NCBI GenBank assembly: GCA_035628135.1
Contig: DASPKM010000011.1
Span: 195,145 to 259,144 of the forward strand
From: DASPKM01 sp035628135
Lineage (GTDB): Bacteria; Bacteroidota; Bacteroidia; Chitinophagales; Chitinophagaceae
Direction of reading: 5' to 3'
DNA length: 64,000 nt
Shown here: piece by piece, positions 8,341 through 16,519 of the stretch
Layout: the number at the start of each line of letters is the position of its first letter
Position numbering within the stretch: the first letter of the stretch is position 1
The notes under the pieces: generated by a model
Databases searched by the model: none
What the model was told of the DNA's origin: nothing
The model's input: the letters and a program-made list of their open reading frames with translations, nothing else
Program-made: the position numbers and the translations under genes

Positions 8341-9702
8341 TCAGCTCATTTGCAAGATCTTTTTTAGCGGTTCCACCAACGTGTCGATGTCGCCGGCGCC
8401 CGCCGTAATGAACAATTCCACTTCATGCGTGTTCATCCAGCTCATTAATTCATCTTTACCCATCAGGTGTGCATTATCGTTATACATCCTGTCCATGATC
8501 ATCCTGCTGCTCACGCCTTCTATCGGCAATTCCCTTGCGGGATAAATGGGCAGCAGTATTACTTCATCGGCCAGGTCCAGCACCTTTGCAAATTCATCGG
8601 CAAGGTCCTTTGTGCGGCTGTACAGGTGCGGTTGAAACACCACGGTGCACCGCTTACCGCTGAACAATGCCTTTGCGCCTGTTATCAATGCCCTCAGCTC
8701 TTCGGGGTGGTGCGCATAATCGTCTATGAACACCAGCTCTTTCGATTGAATGATGTATTCAAACCTGCGTTTCACGCCTTTGAAATCGGCCATCGCCGCT
8801 TTGATCTTTTCCGGCGCAATCTGCAGGCGCCGGGCAACGGCAATGGCCGCAATGCTGTTCTCTACGTTGTGCATGCCCCCCATGTTCAGCTCCACGTTGT
8901 CGATCATATAGTCTTTCATCATCCAGTCGAACTCGTAGCTTCCGTTGCGCAGCCTGATATTAGTTCCATACACGTCGGCGCTGTCGTTTTGCACGCTGTA
9001 GGTTCGGTGATCGGGGGCATGCAGCTCGCTGGAACGTTTCATTCCGAATTTGCTCAATAGTAACCCGCCGGGTTTCAGCTTGCCTGCAAATTCAATGAAT
9101 GCGTCCTCCATGGCGGTTTCCGTTCCGTAAATGTCCAGGTGGTCTGCGTCCATCGCCGTAATGATGGCTATGTCGGGACTTAATTTCAAAAAGCTTCTGT
9201 CGTATTCATCTGCCTCCACCACGCATACGTCGTTGCTATGGCTCCAGAAATTGGTATCGTAGTTCACGGATATTCCACCGAGGAAGGCGTTGCATCCGAA
9301 GCCGCTATGGCGAAGGATGTGCGCTATCATGGTAGAGATGGTGGTTTTTCCATGCGTGCCTGCCACGCAGATATTGAATGAGTGTTTTGTGATCAGTCCC
9401 AGCACATCGCTGCGCTTGAAGAGCGGGTAGTTGTTTTGTTGATAGAATACCAACTCAGCATGGTCTGCGGGAATTGCCGGCGTGTATACCACCATGCCCG
9501 CATCTTTAGGCGCTTTGTCCAGGTCCTCCTGGTAATGCACCGGTATTCCTTCCTCTGCCAGTTGTTTGGTCAGCGTGGTTTCGCTGCGATCGTAACCGCT
9601 CACGTCCTTGCCCTGCGTTTTAAAATATCTTGCCAGTGCGCTCATGCCAATGCCGCCGATGCCGATGAAATAGATTTTTTGTATGGTCTTCAGATCATTC
9701 AA
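8341..9702 (-). CDS. murC: UDP-N-acetylmuramate--L-alanine ligase MurC
   Basis: Cytoplasmic ATP-dependent ligase that adds L-alanine to UDP-MurNAc, the first step of stem peptide synthesis. The N-terminal nucleotide-binding motif GIGGIGMSALA is at residues 14-24 and the Mur ligase P-loop GTHGKTT at 115-121. The Mur central and C-terminal domains follow, with a conserved DDYAHHPEE segment. Its 453 residues are normal for MurC. The start is TTG and falls inside a perfect A+T palindrome that also contains the murG stop codon. The gene lies 17 bases after murG and is probably co-transcribed with it. Confidence 0.97.
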   Translation of the reverse strand: MNDLKTIQKIYFIGIGGIGMSALARYFKTQGKDVSGYDRSETTLTKQLAEEGIPVHYQEDLDKAPKDAGMVVYTPAIPADHAELVFYQQNNYPLFKRSDVLGLITKHSFNICVAGTHGKTTISTMIAHILRHSGFGCNAFLGGISVNYDTNFWSHSNDVCVVEADEYDRSFLKLSPDIAIITAMDADHLDIYGTETAMEDAFIEFAGKLKPGGLLLSKFGMKRSSELHAPDHRTYSVQNDSADVYGTNIRLRNGSYEFDWMMKDYMIDNVELNMGGMHNVENSIAAIAVARRLQIAPEKIKAAMADFKGVKRRFEYIIQSKELVFIDDYAHHPEELRALITGAKALFSGKRCTVVFQPHLYSRTKDLADEFAKVLDLADEVILLPIYPARELPIEGVSSRMIMDRMYNDNAHLMGKDELMSWMNTHEVELFITAGAGDIDTLVEPLKKILQMS

Positions 9703-9724
9703 TAATTATTAATTAATAATTATT
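9701..9724. repeat. 24-bp perfect A+T palindrome spanning the murG-murC border
   Basis: The sequence equals its own reverse complement over 24 bases. It contains the TTG start of murC (9702) and the stop of murG (9720-9722). The same kind of palindrome, longer, is at the end of engB (49087-49124). Confidence 0.75.
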
Positions 9725-10814
9725 TAATAATGTTTAATATCTCCGCTGCAATCCGCTCATCCGCGTTGCTAATGGCCAGCTTCGCGATATTGTTCTTTAA
9801 TTCCTGCTGCCTGGCTTCGTCCTTTGCCAGTGCGATGGCCGCCTGCACCAGGCTTTGTTTCGCTTCGCTGTCCTTTATCATGATGCCCGCATGCTTTTGT
9901 TCCAGCGCCTTTGCATTGGCGGTTTGATGGTCTTCGGCCGCAAATGGATAGGGCACGAAGATCACCGGCTTTTGCACTACGCACAATTCTGCGATTGCCA
10001 TTGCCCCTGCTCTCGATATCACTATGTCTGCCGCCGCATATGCTTTTTCCATTTCGGTTATGAAGGCATCGGTCCAGATGTTACGTTGCTCTTCCGCAAT
10101 TTTTGCCGCCTGTGCCGCAAATGGTTTACCCGTTTGCCAGATCAGCTGCACATCATTTGAACCGAACATTTCCGCCTGTTCACCGATTGCTTCATTAATG
10201 CCTTTGGCGCCGAGGCTTCCGCCCGTGGCAAGAATGATCTTTTTTGCGGGGTCCAACCCAAAAAAGCGCGCGCCTTCTTCCCTGCTCAGCCTGCCTTGCA
10301 CTATGGACGAGCGCACCGGGTTGCCTGTGATGATGATGGTGGCAGCAGGGAAGAATTTTTCCATCCCTTCGCTTGCCACAAACACCTTCGTTGCTTTCTT
10401 GCCCAACAGCACATTCGACTTACCGGCGAACGAATTGGATTCGTGGATGAAGCTGGGAATATTTTTTACCTGTGCATATTTCAACACAGGGAAGCTGGAA
10501 TATCCTCCCACGCCCACCACCGCGTCCGGCCTGAAATCGTTGATGATCTGCCGTACCTGGAAAAAACTTTTCAGCAGCTTGAAGGGCAGTGAAAAATTTT
10601 TGATCAAAGAACTGCGATTGAATCCTGCTATGTCCAGGCCTTTTATTGCATAACCCGCTTGTGGTATTTTTTCCATTTCCATTTTTCCTTTCGCGCCTAC
10701 GAACAACAGCTCTATTGCGGGATCTGCCTTCTTCAGCGCATTGGCAATGGCTATTGCCGGAAAAATATGCCCACCTGTACCGCCACCTGCTATTATGATC
10801 TTCTTGTTTTGCAT
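9720..10814 (-). CDS. murG: UDP-N-acetylglucosamine--undecaprenyl-PP-MurNAc-pentapeptide GlcNAc transferase MurG
   Basis: GT28-family glycosyltransferase that adds GlcNAc to lipid I to make lipid II on the inner face of the membrane. The N-terminal glycine-rich loop GGGTGGHIFPA is at residues 10-20, where it contacts lipid I. The C-terminal UDP-GlcNAc site shows SRAGAMAIAEL and a Pro/Phe segment VPYPFAAEDHQTAN. The length of 364 residues is typical. It lies 12 bases after ftsW and is followed by murC, the canonical order. Confidence 0.97.
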   Translation of the reverse strand: MQNKKIIIAGGGTGGHIFPAIAIANALKKADPAIELLFVGAKGKMEMEKIPQAGYAIKGLDIAGFNRSSLIKNFSLPFKLLKSFFQVRQIINDFRPDAVVGVGGYSSFPVLKYAQVKNIPSFIHESNSFAGKSNVLLGKKATKVFVASEGMEKFFPAATIIITGNPVRSSIVQGRLSREEGARFFGLDPAKKIILATGGSLGAKGINEAIGEQAEMFGSNDVQLIWQTGKPFAAQAAKIAEEQRNIWTDAFITEMEKAYAAADIVISRAGAMAIAELCVVQKPVIFVPYPFAAEDHQTANAKALEQKHAGIMIKDSEAKQSLVQAAIALAKDEARQQELKNNIAKLAISNADERIAAEILNIIK

Positions 10815-10826
10815 TTGTTCTAATTG

Positions 10827-12053
10827 CTACTGACTTTTCCCTTCTAACTGCTCCACGTTCCTTGCGACGCTTAGGATGATGCCTATTGACACGCAAGTAA
10901 ACAAGAACGAACTTCCGCCCATGCTCACCAGTGGCAGCGTTACGCCGGTGACCGGGAAGAGGTTCACGTTTACCGCCATGTTCGTCAGTGCCTGTATCAC
11001 CAGCGTAAAGCTTAAACCCAGTGCCAGGAAAGCCCCGAATGCATAAGGACATTTGCGGAACAACCTGATACTTCGGAATAAGAACAATAAATAAATGAAC
11101 ACCAGGCAGGCGCCTCCTATCAGCCCATATTCTTCTATGATGATGGCATAGATGAAATCGGAATAAGGATGCGGTAAAAAATTCCGCGACTCGCTGTTGC
11201 CCGGGCCCGCTCCAAACCATCCGCCCTTGGCGATGCCGATCTTGGCCTGGTTCACCTGGTAGTTATCATCCTTGTCTATGTCTTTCGACGCATACATGAA
11301 TGTTTGCACGCGCTTGATCCACGTGGGTATTCTCGATTCCTGCAATATGGACGGGAGCTCTTTGCATTTTTGTTCCTGCTTGTCGTAATACGCCATGGCG
11401 ATGGTTACCAGTATCAGCACCGGCAGCAGTGCCACGCCGATGGTTACCAGTAAGAACTTTGCCCTGATCCTCCCGATAAACATCAGCATCATGCAGCTGG
11501 CGGCCAGCAGCACGGCTGTTGAAAGGTTGGCGGGGGCTATCAGCAGGCAGATGATACAAACAGGAATGATCACCGGCAGAAAACCTTTTTTCAAATCATT
11601 CACATGCAGTTGCCTGCGGCTAAGCTGGCGGCTAACGTACATGAACAGCGCAAGCTTGGCAAGGTCCGATGTTTGAAATGTAAGATTGATGACGGGTACG
11701 CGGATCCAGCGGCTGCCTTCGTTGAGGGTTACGCCATAAAATAATGTATACAATAATAATGGTATCGAAACCAGGAACAATATCACGGCCAGCCGCGAAT
11801 AAAAAGTATAGTTCACGCGGTGCATGAAATAGATCACCGCAATGCCCAGCGATATGAACACGGCTTGCTTGAACAGGTACACTTCAGTATTGCCGCGGTT
11901 CATTTTATAGGCCAGCAGCCCTGTAGAGCTATATACAGCCAGCAACGATACCAGGCCCAATAGTATTACAATGGCCCAGATAACCTTATCGCCTTTGGCG
12001 CGCTGTCCAAGGTTTTTTAAAGATGGTTGTTCTATTGTGATATTCTCAGTCAT
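10827..12053 (-). CDS. ftsW: SEDS-family peptidoglycan glycosyltransferase FtsW
   Basis: Polytopic membrane protein of 408 residues with about ten hydrophobic helices. In the SEDS family FtsW polymerises lipid II at the septum together with its cognate class B PBP (FtsI). Family motifs include NEGSRWI in the first large loop region, GGWFGAGPGNSESRNFLPHPYSDFI carried in shorter pieces (GPGNSES, LPHPYSDFI), and GGSSFL near the C-terminus. FtsW rather than RodA is chosen because it lies inside the dcw cluster. The start codon is within an octamer hairpin repeat that fills the spacer to murD. Confidence 0.95.
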   Translation of the reverse strand: MTENITIEQPSLKNLGQRAKGDKVIWAIVILLGLVSLLAVYSSTGLLAYKMNRGNTEVYLFKQAVFISLGIAVIYFMHRVNYTFYSRLAVILFLVSIPLLLYTLFYGVTLNEGSRWIRVPVINLTFQTSDLAKLALFMYVSRQLSRRQLHVNDLKKGFLPVIIPVCIICLLIAPANLSTAVLLAASCMMLMFIGRIRAKFLLVTIGVALLPVLILVTIAMAYYDKQEQKCKELPSILQESRIPTWIKRVQTFMYASKDIDKDDNYQVNQAKIGIAKGGWFGAGPGNSESRNFLPHPYSDFIYAIIIEEYGLIGGACLVFIYLLFLFRSIRLFRKCPYAFGAFLALGLSFTLVIQALTNMAVNVNLFPVTGVTLPLVSMGGSSFLFTCVSIGIILSVARNVEQLEGKSQ

Positions 12054-12131
12054 TGAGTTATTGAGTCATTTGGTCATATAGTCATTAGGTCAGTGGGTCA
12101 ATGACTTAATGACCCAATGACTTATTGACTT
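12050..12131. repeat. Octamer hairpin repeat between murD and ftsW
   Basis: The left half is a series of GTCATTNN units and the right half is the reverse complement series (AATGACTT, AATGACCC, AATGACTT, ATTGACTT). The whole spacer can therefore fold into a long imperfect hairpin. The ftsW start codon lies in the first unit. Related arrays are at 14979-15055, 18647-18692 and 28243-28320. Confidence 0.8.
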
Positions 12132-12132
12132 T

Positions 12133-13467
12133 TTATAATTCCCTCACTGCCTGCTTGAACTGCTGGCCCCTGTCTTCATAATTTTTAAACAGGTCGAAGC
12201 TTGCGCAGGCAGGGCTTAACAATACTATATCGCCTTTGCTGGCGAGGCGGAAGGCTGTATGCACCGCTTCGCGGGCGCTGCCTGTGTTCACTATTACGGC
12301 CACGTCGTTTTTAAAAGCGTCATGTATTTTCCTGTTGTCAACGCCCAGGCAAACGATGGCCTTTACCTTTTCGCGCACCAGGTCGCGGATGAGCGAATAA
12401 TCATTGCCTTTGTCTATTCCACCCAATATGAGTATGGTTGGCTTTTCCATGCTTTCCAACGCATACCAGGTGCTGTTTACATTGGTTGCCTTGCTGTCAT
12501 TGATAAATTCCACGCCGCGCACCGGCAATACCGGTTCCATCCTGTGTTCCAGGCTTTCGAAGCTCTGGATGGCATCGCGGATCTTGTTCTTGCGCAATCC
12601 TATCACCGACGCCGCCAATCCTGCTGCCATGGTATTGTATTGATTGTGTTTTCCTTTGATCGCAAAGTCATAAATGCTCATCTGCATTTTCTCATCGCCG
12701 GTCGTTATGGTCATTTGCCCGTTTTGTATGTAAGCACCGTTTTTCAGTTCATGTCTCATAGTGAATGGTAAAAGGTTAGGTTTGGTTGTAAACCGGTGTA
12801 TGTATTGCATGGTCACCGGGTCGTCTTCGCAATAAATGAGATGGTCTTTCTCCGTTTGGTTCATAGTGATGCGGAACTTACTCCGGATATAGTTCTCGAA
12901 TTTGTACTCGTACCTGTCAAGATGGTCCTCTGTAATGTTTGTCAGAATGGCAACGTCCGGCCTGAATTCGTGAATGTCATCCAACTGGAAACTGCTGATC
13001 TCGGCCACATACCAGGGTTTGGGATCTTCTGCCACCTGCCTTGCGAATGAATAACCGATGTTGCCGACCAGCGCCGCATCCAGTCCTGCGTGTTTGCAGA
13101 TGTGGTGCGTTAGTGCAGTGGTGGTGGTTTTTCCATTGCTGCCGGTAATGGCGATGATCCTGCTGTCCTGTTTGTGCCGGTAGGCCAGTTCTATTTCACT
13201 GATCACGGGAATTCCTTTTGACCTGATCTTTTTTACGGTTTCATTTTTTTCAGGAATGCCCGGGCTTTTCATTACTTCGTCGGCCTGCAGCACTGCATCG
13301 GTATGGCCGCCTTCTTCGAATGCGATGCCATGCTCCTGCAGCTCCAGCTTGTACTGTTCCTTCAAAGAACTTCCATCGGAAAGAAACACATCATAGCCCT
13401 TAGCGCGCCCCAGTATGGCGGCGCCTATACCGCTCTCTCCTCCTCCCAGAATTACTAACCTATTCAT
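12133..13467 (-). CDS. murD: UDP-N-acetylmuramoyl-L-alanine--D-glutamate ligase MurD
   Basis: Cytoplasmic Mur ligase that adds D-glutamate to UDP-MurNAc-L-Ala. The N-terminal Rossmann-like motif GGGESGIGAA is at residues 8-17 and the P-loop GSNGKTTT at 109-116. A central EDHLDRY motif and a C-terminal NDSKATN motif, typical of MurD, are also present. Length is 444 residues. Transcription comes from the mraY side across a 224-base spacer with a 10-bp inverted repeat (13469-13530). The murD stop codon directly follows the octamer hairpin array before ftsW. Confidence 0.97.
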   Translation of the reverse strand: MNRLVILGGGESGIGAAILGRAKGYDVFLSDGSSLKEQYKLELQEHGIAFEEGGHTDAVLQADEVMKSPGIPEKNETVKKIRSKGIPVISEIELAYRHKQDSRIIAITGSNGKTTTTALTHHICKHAGLDAALVGNIGYSFARQVAEDPKPWYVAEISSFQLDDIHEFRPDVAILTNITEDHLDRYEYKFENYIRSKFRITMNQTEKDHLIYCEDDPVTMQYIHRFTTKPNLLPFTMRHELKNGAYIQNGQMTITTGDEKMQMSIYDFAIKGKHNQYNTMAAGLAASVIGLRKNKIRDAIQSFESLEHRMEPVLPVRGVEFINDSKATNVNSTWYALESMEKPTILILGGIDKGNDYSLIRDLVREKVKAIVCLGVDNRKIHDAFKNDVAVIVNTGSAREAVHTAFRLASKGDIVLLSPACASFDLFKNYEDRGQQFKQAVREL

Positions 13468-13468
13468 C

Positions 13469-13530
13469 GATTTGAAATTTGAGTTGAGATTTCAGTTTTG
13501 AGATTGCCTATCGATCCCAGATTTCAAATC
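13469..13530. repeat. Inverted repeat upstream of murD
   Basis: GATTTGAAAT (13469-13478) pairs perfectly with ATTTCAAATC (13521-13530) across a loop of 42 bases. Further GAGATTTCA-like copies lie between. The element sits immediately before the murD start codon. The rest of the 13468-13691 spacer shows no open frame or known RNA. Confidence 0.4.
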
Positions 13531-13691
13531 CCAGGTACCATACGGATTGAATGGTTCTTCAAGAGCATGAAAATTTTTACTGCACCACAATTACTTCAAG
13601 CCGGTTTTTCTGAAATTGGAGTTTGGACGGTCCGAAGAGCTTCCCCGGAGTTGGTTTTTCACTAATTAGTTGTCCGCAAAGGAAAAACAGA

Positions 13692-14966
13692 TCAGCGTAT
13701 CTTAAGGGTTACGATCGAAAACACTACGCACAAAATGGTCACAATCCAGAATCTTGTCACAATTTTACTTTCATGATAGCCCAATTTTTGATAATGATGA
13801 TGCAAAGGGCTCATCAAAAATATCCTTCTGCCTTCACCATACTTTTTCTTAGTGTATTTGAAATAAGTAACCTGTATAACAACGCTTAAATTTTCCACAA
13901 GAAATACACCGCAGAAAATCGGTATCAATAATTCCTTACGCACAATGATGGCCAAAGCAGCAATGATACCTCCGAGTGATAAACTGCCGGTATCGCCCAT
14001 GAATACCTGGGCAGGGTACGAATTATACCAAAGAAATCCGACGCAGGCTCCAATCATAGCCCCGATGAAAATAGACAGCTCGCCCAGGTTGGGGATGTAC
14101 ATAATATTTAGATAGTCTGCAAGCCTTAGGTCGCCGCTCGCATACGCAAATACGCCTAGGCACACACCGATGATGGCGGAAACGCCCGTCGCCTGCCCAT
14201 CCAGTCCATCCGTTATGTTAGCGCCATTGGATACAGCGATGATGATAAATATCACGATGATGATGTACAGTATCCACGTTAACCCGCGAATAGCGGTAGG
14301 CAGCAACTTCGAATAGTTGAACTCATGCGTTTTTACAAACGGTATGGTTGTAATGGGTTCCTGTGCTTTTACAAATACCCTTTCCGTGTTGTTCCATTTT
14401 ACAGTGATCGTGTCTTTCGCCGGCGGATTTTGACCGAGGTATTCGCGGTAAACGCTTGCATTTTCGTTGAACAATAATGTTGTGGCCACCACTATGCCCA
14501 GCACCAATTGTCCCAGCACTTTGAACCATCCCGCCAGCCCGTCCTTGTCGCCTTTGCGGTAAGGTATTCCCTGCTCCTGCGCGAGCCGTTTGGCGCGCAG
14601 CTTCAGGTAATCATCGATGAAACCGATAATGCCCAGCCAGATGGTAGCGAATATCATCAGCCGTATATAGGCTTTGCCCAGGTCGGCGAGCAATAAGGTC
14701 GGGATCAATATCGCCAGCAGTATGATGATGCCACCCATGGTAGGCGTGCCTTTCTTTTGTTGCTCGCCTGCCAATCCGAGGTCACGCACGCTTTCGCCCA
14801 CCTGTTTGCGGCGCAGGTAGTTGATCAGCCTTTTGCCGAACACGGTTGTAATGATCAGCGACAACAGCACCGCAAGCAATACCCTGAAAGTGATGAACAG
14901 GAACAATGCCCCGCCCGGCACTTTAACTTCTATTGCGCGCAACCATTCGAAAAGATGATACAGCAT
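13692..14966 (-). CDS. mraY: Phospho-N-acetylmuramoyl-pentapeptide transferase MraY
   Basis: Integral membrane enzyme that transfers phospho-MurNAc-pentapeptide to undecaprenyl phosphate, giving lipid I. The catalytic acidic pair is visible as DDYLK at residues 118-122, a second acidic motif as NITDGLDGQ, and the cytoplasmic histidine motif as PLHHHYQ. The length of 424 residues exceeds E. coli MraY (360). The excess is a loop of about 70 residues after the DDYLK region that includes the hydrophilic segment around NTERVFVKAQEP. Such an insertion is usual in Bacteroidota. It lies between murE and murD. Confidence 0.97.
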   Translation of the reverse strand: MLYHLFEWLRAIEVKVPGGALFLFITFRVLLAVLLSLIITTVFGKRLINYLRRKQVGESVRDLGLAGEQQKKGTPTMGGIIILLAILIPTLLLADLGKAYIRLMIFATIWLGIIGFIDDYLKLRAKRLAQEQGIPYRKGDKDGLAGWFKVLGQLVLGIVVATTLLFNENASVYREYLGQNPPAKDTITVKWNNTERVFVKAQEPITTIPFVKTHEFNYSKLLPTAIRGLTWILYIIIVIFIIIAVSNGANITDGLDGQATGVSAIIGVCLGVFAYASGDLRLADYLNIMYIPNLGELSIFIGAMIGACVGFLWYNSYPAQVFMGDTGSLSLGGIIAALAIIVRKELLIPIFCGVFLVENLSVVIQVTYFKYTKKKYGEGRRIFLMSPLHHHYQKLGYHESKIVTRFWIVTILCVVFSIVTLKIR

Positions 14967-14978
14967 ATTGCTTGTTGT

Positions 14979-15055
14979 CGTTAAAGGTCAATTGGTAGGG
15001 TCATTGGGTCAGGTCATGAGTCAATGACTTAATGACCTATTGACTTAATGACTTA
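14979..15055. repeat. Octamer hairpin repeat between murE and mraY
   Basis: GTCATTGG-type units on the left face AATGACTT, AATGACCT, ATTGACTT and AATGACTT units on the right, forming an imperfect inverted repeat across the spacer. The murE stop codon (TTA at 15053-15055) is part of the last unit. Confidence 0.8.
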
Positions 15056-16519
15056 TTTCCCTAACAGCTCAAACATCTCGTTCAAAACTTCTTTGTCGTC
15101 AAAATGATTTTTTACTCCTTTTACCTCCTGGTATTTTTCATGCCCTTTGCCTGCCACCAGCACAATGTCTCGCTGCTTTGCCATGCTCACCGCGGTTTTA
15201 ATGGCTTCTTTGCGGTCGGGTATGGAAATGAATTTTCTTTTGGCCGCTGAATCCAATCCCGCCTCCATGTCGCGGATAATGTCCGCGGGGTCTTCGCTTC
15301 TCGGGTTGTCGGAAGTGAAGATCACACGGTCGCTGTGTTCGCAGGCCACCGCTCCCATCACCGGTCTTTTGGTTTTATCGCGGTCGCCGCCGCAACCTAC
15401 TACCGTAATTATTTGCTCGTGCCCTCTGCGCAAATTCTTAATGGTGGCAAGCACATTCAGCAATGCATCGGGCGTGTGTGCATAATCGACAATGCCAATT
15501 ACTTTTTCCGCCGGTGATACCACGTAATCGAACCTTCCTTCCGCGCCTGTCAACACGCTCATGTGCCGCAACACTTCGTGCTTGTCTTCTCCGAGCGAAA
15601 CAGCTGAGCCGTATACGGCCAGCAGGTTGTATGCATTGAACTCGCCTATAAGCCTGAAATGCACTTCCTGCTCGTTGATGGTCATTATCAGTCCCGTAAG
15701 GCTGTTCTCCAATATTTTCCCTTTGAAATCTGCCAGCGTGCGCAGGCTGTAGAAATATTTTTTTGCATGGGTATTCTGCAGCATTACGGCGCCGCGTTTA
15801 TCATCGGCATTGGAAATGGCGAATGCATCGGAGGGCAGCCAGTCAAAGAACAATTTTTTAATGCGTATGTATTCGTCGAATGTTTTATGATAGTCCAGGT
15901 GGTCGTGCGTAATGTTGCTGAAAATGCCGCCTGCGTATTTCAACCCGGTGATGCGGTGCTGGTGAATAGCGTGCGAGCTGCTTTCCATGAACACGTGCGT
16001 GCATCCTGCGTCCAGCATCTGCCTCAGCAATGCATTCAGGTTAATAGCGTCGGGAGTGGTATGCGTGGCCGGCACCACGGTATTGCCTATTTGATTTTGC
16101 ACCGTGCTTATGAGCCCGCAGGTATATCCCAGCGCCGAGAACAGTTTAAAGAGCAGCGTTGCAATCGTGGTTTTTCCGTTGGTGCCTGTAACACCTACCA
16201 GTTTCAGTTTTTCAGAAGGCTGGCCGTAAAAATTATGCGCCATGTATGCCGCCGCCAACGCCGAATTATCCACCTGCACATAAGTAGTGCCTTCGTTTTG
16301 CGATGCCGGCATGGTTTCACAGATCACCGCGGCCGCTCCCGCCTCAACCACCTGAGCAATAAATTGATGGCCGTCCATAGCAACGCCCCTGATGGCGATG
16401 AAGGCCGATCCCTTTCCCACTTTCCTTGAATCCATTTGCAGGTTGGCAATATCAATGTCAAGACTGCCATGAACAGACCTGATGGGCACTTTATACAATA
16501 TGTCCTGTAACAGCGGCAT
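15053..16519 (-). CDS. murE: UDP-MurNAc-L-Ala-D-Glu--2,6-diaminopimelate ligase MurE
   Basis: Mur ligase that adds the third stem amino acid. The P-loop GTNGKTT is at residues 112-118, HTTPD at 153-157 and the Mur-family metal-site region ITHDHLDYH at 203-211. The motif DNPR at 404-407 is the known determinant for meso-diaminopimelate rather than lysine, so the peptidoglycan should be of the DAP type. Length is 488 residues. The start codon overlaps the ftsI stop by one base (TAATG), which suggests translational coupling. Confidence 0.97.
   Translation of the reverse strand: MPLLQDILYKVPIRSVHGSLDIDIANLQMDSRKVGKGSAFIAIRGVAMDGHQFIAQVVEAGAAAVICETMPASQNEGTTYVQVDNSALAAAYMAHNFYGQPSEKLKLVGVTGTNGKTTIATLLFKLFSALGYTCGLISTVQNQIGNTVVPATHTTPDAINLNALLRQMLDAGCTHVFMESSSHAIHQHRITGLKYAGGIFSNITHDHLDYHKTFDEYIRIKKLFFDWLPSDAFAISNADDKRGAVMLQNTHAKKYFYSLRTLADFKGKILENSLTGLIMTINEQEVHFRLIGEFNAYNLLAVYGSAVSLGEDKHEVLRHMSVLTGAEGRFDYVVSPAEKVIGIVDYAHTPDALLNVLATIKNLRRGHEQIITVVGCGGDRDKTKRPVMGAVACEHSDRVIFTSDNPRSEDPADIIRDMEAGLDSAAKRKFISIPDRKEAIKTAVSMAKQRDIVLVAGKGHEKYQEVKGVKNHFDDKEVLNEMFELLGK

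Noticed and set aside
12050..12131. Possible CRISPR array in the octamer repeats
   Set aside because: The units are contiguous 8-mers that change orientation in the middle; there are no unique spacers, no leader and no cas genes.
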